Origin: an uncultured Clostridia bacterium
Lineage (GTDB): Bacteria; Bacillota; Clostridia; Oscillospirales; Ruminococcaceae
Reading direction: 5' to 3'
Assembly: GCA_947632425.1 (NCBI GenBank)
Contig: CANRPG010000104.1
Location: forward strand, 1 to 6,916
DNA: 6,916 nt
Below, one piece after another: positions 6,382 to 6,916 of this stretch. The first letter of the stretch is position 1. Every line of letters starts with the position of its first letter. The notes beneath the pieces are model-generated. The model had not been told where the DNA came from. It saw only the letters and a program-made list of their open reading frames with translations, and searched no databases. The translations under genes and the position numbers were made by a program.

Positions 6382-6411
6382 ATTTTATGTAGTGGGGGGG
6401 AAGCTTGTCAG
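6382..6411 (-). promoter_or_regulatory. Possible promoter of the nitrogenase-like operon
   Basis: Minus-strand -35 candidate CTGACA (complement of 6406-6411, 5 of 6 to consensus), an 18-base spacer containing seven consecutive C, and -10 candidate TAAAAT (complement of 6382-6387, 5 of 6). Transcription would begin near 6375, leaving a leader of only about 15 bases with the Shine-Dalgarno site almost at the 5' end. The -35 lies inside a copy of a dispersed repeat. It is plausible but not strong; a promoter further upstream is possible. Confidence 0.4.
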
Positions 6412-6441
6412 GAAACCAAAAGTTTTCGGTCAAACATTTTT
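6404..6441 (+). repeat. 38-bp direct repeat, copy 1
   Basis: Identical to 6507-6544 at 33 of 38 positions without gaps; the first 25 bases differ at a single site. This copy ends in ATTTTT and lacks the perfect hairpin that follows in copy 2, so it looks like the degenerate or truncated member. It carries the possible -35 box of the operon. Confidence 0.85.
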
Positions 6442-6506
6442 AGGTTGCTGCTTTCGCAGCGCGCTGGAGCGCGTTCAACGCTCCACAACGCGCAAAGGTT
6501 TTAATT

Positions 6507-6544
6507 CTTGTCAAGAAACCAAAAGTTTTCGATCGACCCTTTTT
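6507..6544 (+). repeat. 38-bp direct repeat, copy 2, leading into a hairpin
   Basis: Offset 103 bases from copy 1. Its end forms the left arm of a 10-bp perfect stem: CGACCCTTTT (6534-6543) pairs with AAAAGGGTCG (6546-6555). A second imperfect hairpin follows, CAAGGGGC (6562-6569) with GCCCATTG (6573-6580). The arrangement looks like a dispersed repeat element with conserved secondary structure. Confidence 0.8.
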
Positions 6545-6618
6545 CAAAAGGGTCGCAGAGTCAAGGGGCGGAGCCCATTGTCGCCGTCCGCAGATGGCGA
6601 AATCCCCTTACGGCAGGC

Positions 6619-6630
6619 GCTCTGCAAGAG
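6619..6630 (+). repeat. 12-bp direct repeat, copy 1
   Basis: GCTCTGCAAGAG, repeated exactly at 6675-6686. The two copies flank the 14-bp hairpin at 6636-6666. Confidence 0.7.
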
Positions 6631-6635
6631 GTGAA

Positions 6636-6666
6636 TGCTAAAACAGTCCTGTGGACTGTTTTAGCA
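6636..6666. repeat. Perfect 14-bp inverted repeat (hairpin)
   Basis: TGCTAAAACAGTCC (6636-6649) pairs without mismatch with GGACTGTTTTAGCA (6653-6666) around the three-base loop TGT. No T-run follows on either strand, so it is not a standard terminator. It is flanked by the 12-bp direct repeats. Confidence 0.85.
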
Positions 6667-6668
6667 GA

Positions 6669-6697
6669 GGAGAGGCTCTGCAAGAGAGAGCCTCTCC
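6669..6697. repeat. 11-bp inverted repeat (hairpin)
   Basis: GGAGAGGCTCT (6669-6679) pairs with AGAGCCTCTCC (6687-6697) around GCAAGAG; the pairing can extend outward by about three more pairs including a G-T. It is followed on the plus strand only by TTT, so terminator activity is doubtful. The second 12-bp repeat lies in its left arm and loop. Confidence 0.75.
6675..6686 (+). repeat. 12-bp direct repeat, copy 2
   Basis: An exact copy of 6619-6630, offset 56 bases. Confidence 0.7.
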
Positions 6698-6796
6698 TTT
6701 GAGAAGCCATATCTCTTTTTCCTGCGCGCGCTTGCGTGCGCAATAACTTTGTAAAAAACTTGCACTTTACTTGTGAAGAAATTTTCGCATTGTACG

Positions 6797-6889
6797 GCGT
6801 TCCATAATGGAACGCGGAAAGAGAGCGTTGCGCTACAACTAGGGAACGCCCTCTCTTGCATGGGCGTAGCGTTCCCGTTGGGAACGCCC
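6797..6889. repeat. Cluster of five GCGTTCC/GGAACGC motifs forming alternative hairpins
   Basis: GCGTTCC occurs at 6797-6803 and 6869-6875; its complement GGAACGC occurs at 6809-6815, 6843-6849 and 6881-6887. Adjacent pairs make hairpins 6797-6815 and 6869-6887 (8 bp, loop GTT). The middle copy could pair instead with either plus-oriented copy. GGGAACGCCC occurs twice (6842-6851 and 6880-6889). Extra pairings AAGAGAG/CTCTCTT (6819-6825 with 6851-6857) and CGCTAC/GTAGCG (6831-6836 with 6866-6871) interleave with these. Confidence 0.75.
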
Positions 6890-6916
6890 GAAGAATTATT
6901 TCGCCCCAAAAACTAA

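Larger units (their letters stand above)
6361..6916. other. Repeat- and hairpin-rich intergenic region without a credible gene
   Basis: No open frame here shows a ribosome site or a recognisable protein. By eye I count about ten potential hairpins: 6447-6460, 6461-6493, 6534-6555, 6562-6580, 6581-6600, 6636-6666, 6669-6697, 6723-6742, 6797-6815 and 6842-6887. There are also direct repeats at 6404/6507 and 6619/6675. The segment around 6507-6600 resembles, from memory, dispersed elements common in Ruminococcus/Faecalibacterium genomes that are often mis-called as small hypothetical genes. No tRNA, rRNA, CRISPR array or known riboswitch core was seen. Confidence 0.7.

Noticed and set aside
6359..6634. 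Plus-strand open frame through the repeat region
   Set aside because: Its translation is made by the two direct repeats (recurring KPKVF / ETKSFRS-type peptide), has no ribosome site and matches the pattern of repeat-derived false genes.
6404..6700. CRISPR array
   Set aside because: The repeats are only two copies each, of different lengths and spacing, with no regular spacers and no cas genes nearby.
6661..6909. Minus-strand open frame upstream of the operon, considered as a possible small protein
   Set aside because: It is built across several hairpins and palindromic motifs, has no Shine-Dalgarno site and no recognisable features.
6361..6916. Riboswitch (cobalamin, molybdenum cofactor or FMN) upstream of the operon
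   Set aside because: I looked for conserved cores on the minus strand and did not see them; the structures present are simple hairpins without a matching consensus. A covariance search would settle it.

Overview
The window looks like a chromosomal segment from a gut-type anaerobic Firmicute, most likely a Ruminococcus-like member of the Oscillospiraceae. This is inferred from Gram-positive gene signals (strong AGGAGG-type ribosome sites, U-tailed terminators, a lipoprotein signal), the gene families present, and a repeat-rich intergenic region of a kind I associate with those genomes. No 16S or other taxonomic marker is present.

Layout. (1) Positions 1-261, plus strand: the C-terminal end of an FtsX/MacB-type ABC permease, closed by a bidirectional terminator near 278-307. 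(2) Positions 328-1629, minus strand: an AT-richer gene for a membrane-anchored extracellular protein of unknown function, with its own consensus-like promoter at 1678-1705. The gene and promoter lie between two homologous inverted repeats (272-321 and 1741-1789) that contain terminator hairpins. (3) Positions 1782-6360, minus strand: a tight five-gene run. Reading 5' to 3' it encodes a NifD-like and a NifK-like nitrogenase-superfamily subunit, a lipoprotein substrate-binding protein of the siderophore/cobalamin class, a NusG domain II membrane-anchored protein, and a Gx-transporter (Hpre_diP_synt_I) integral membrane protein. Junctions are a 14-nt overlap, a 14-nt gap, a 9-nt gap and a 14-nt overlap, and the run ends in a terminator at 1755-1783. 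(4) Positions 6361-6916: about 556 bases without a credible gene, packed with direct repeats and about ten hairpins.

How the genes may work together. The NifDK-like pair keeps three P-cluster-type cysteines on the D-like side but only two on the K-like side. At the positions where true nitrogenase binds FeMo-cofactor, the D-like subunit appears to have Gly instead of Cys and no His. It is therefore probably not a dinitrogen-fixing enzyme but one of the divergent nitrogenase-like reductases (groups IV-VI), acting on an unknown substrate. No NifH-like reductase lies in the window, and the binding protein lacks its permease and ATPase here. The reductase and transporter partners must be encoded elsewhere or be replaced. 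Linkage to a NusG-II/Gx membrane pair, a combination I recall from flavin/electron-transfer membrane loci, is the most intriguing aspect and suggests an uncharacterised uptake-plus-reduction system.
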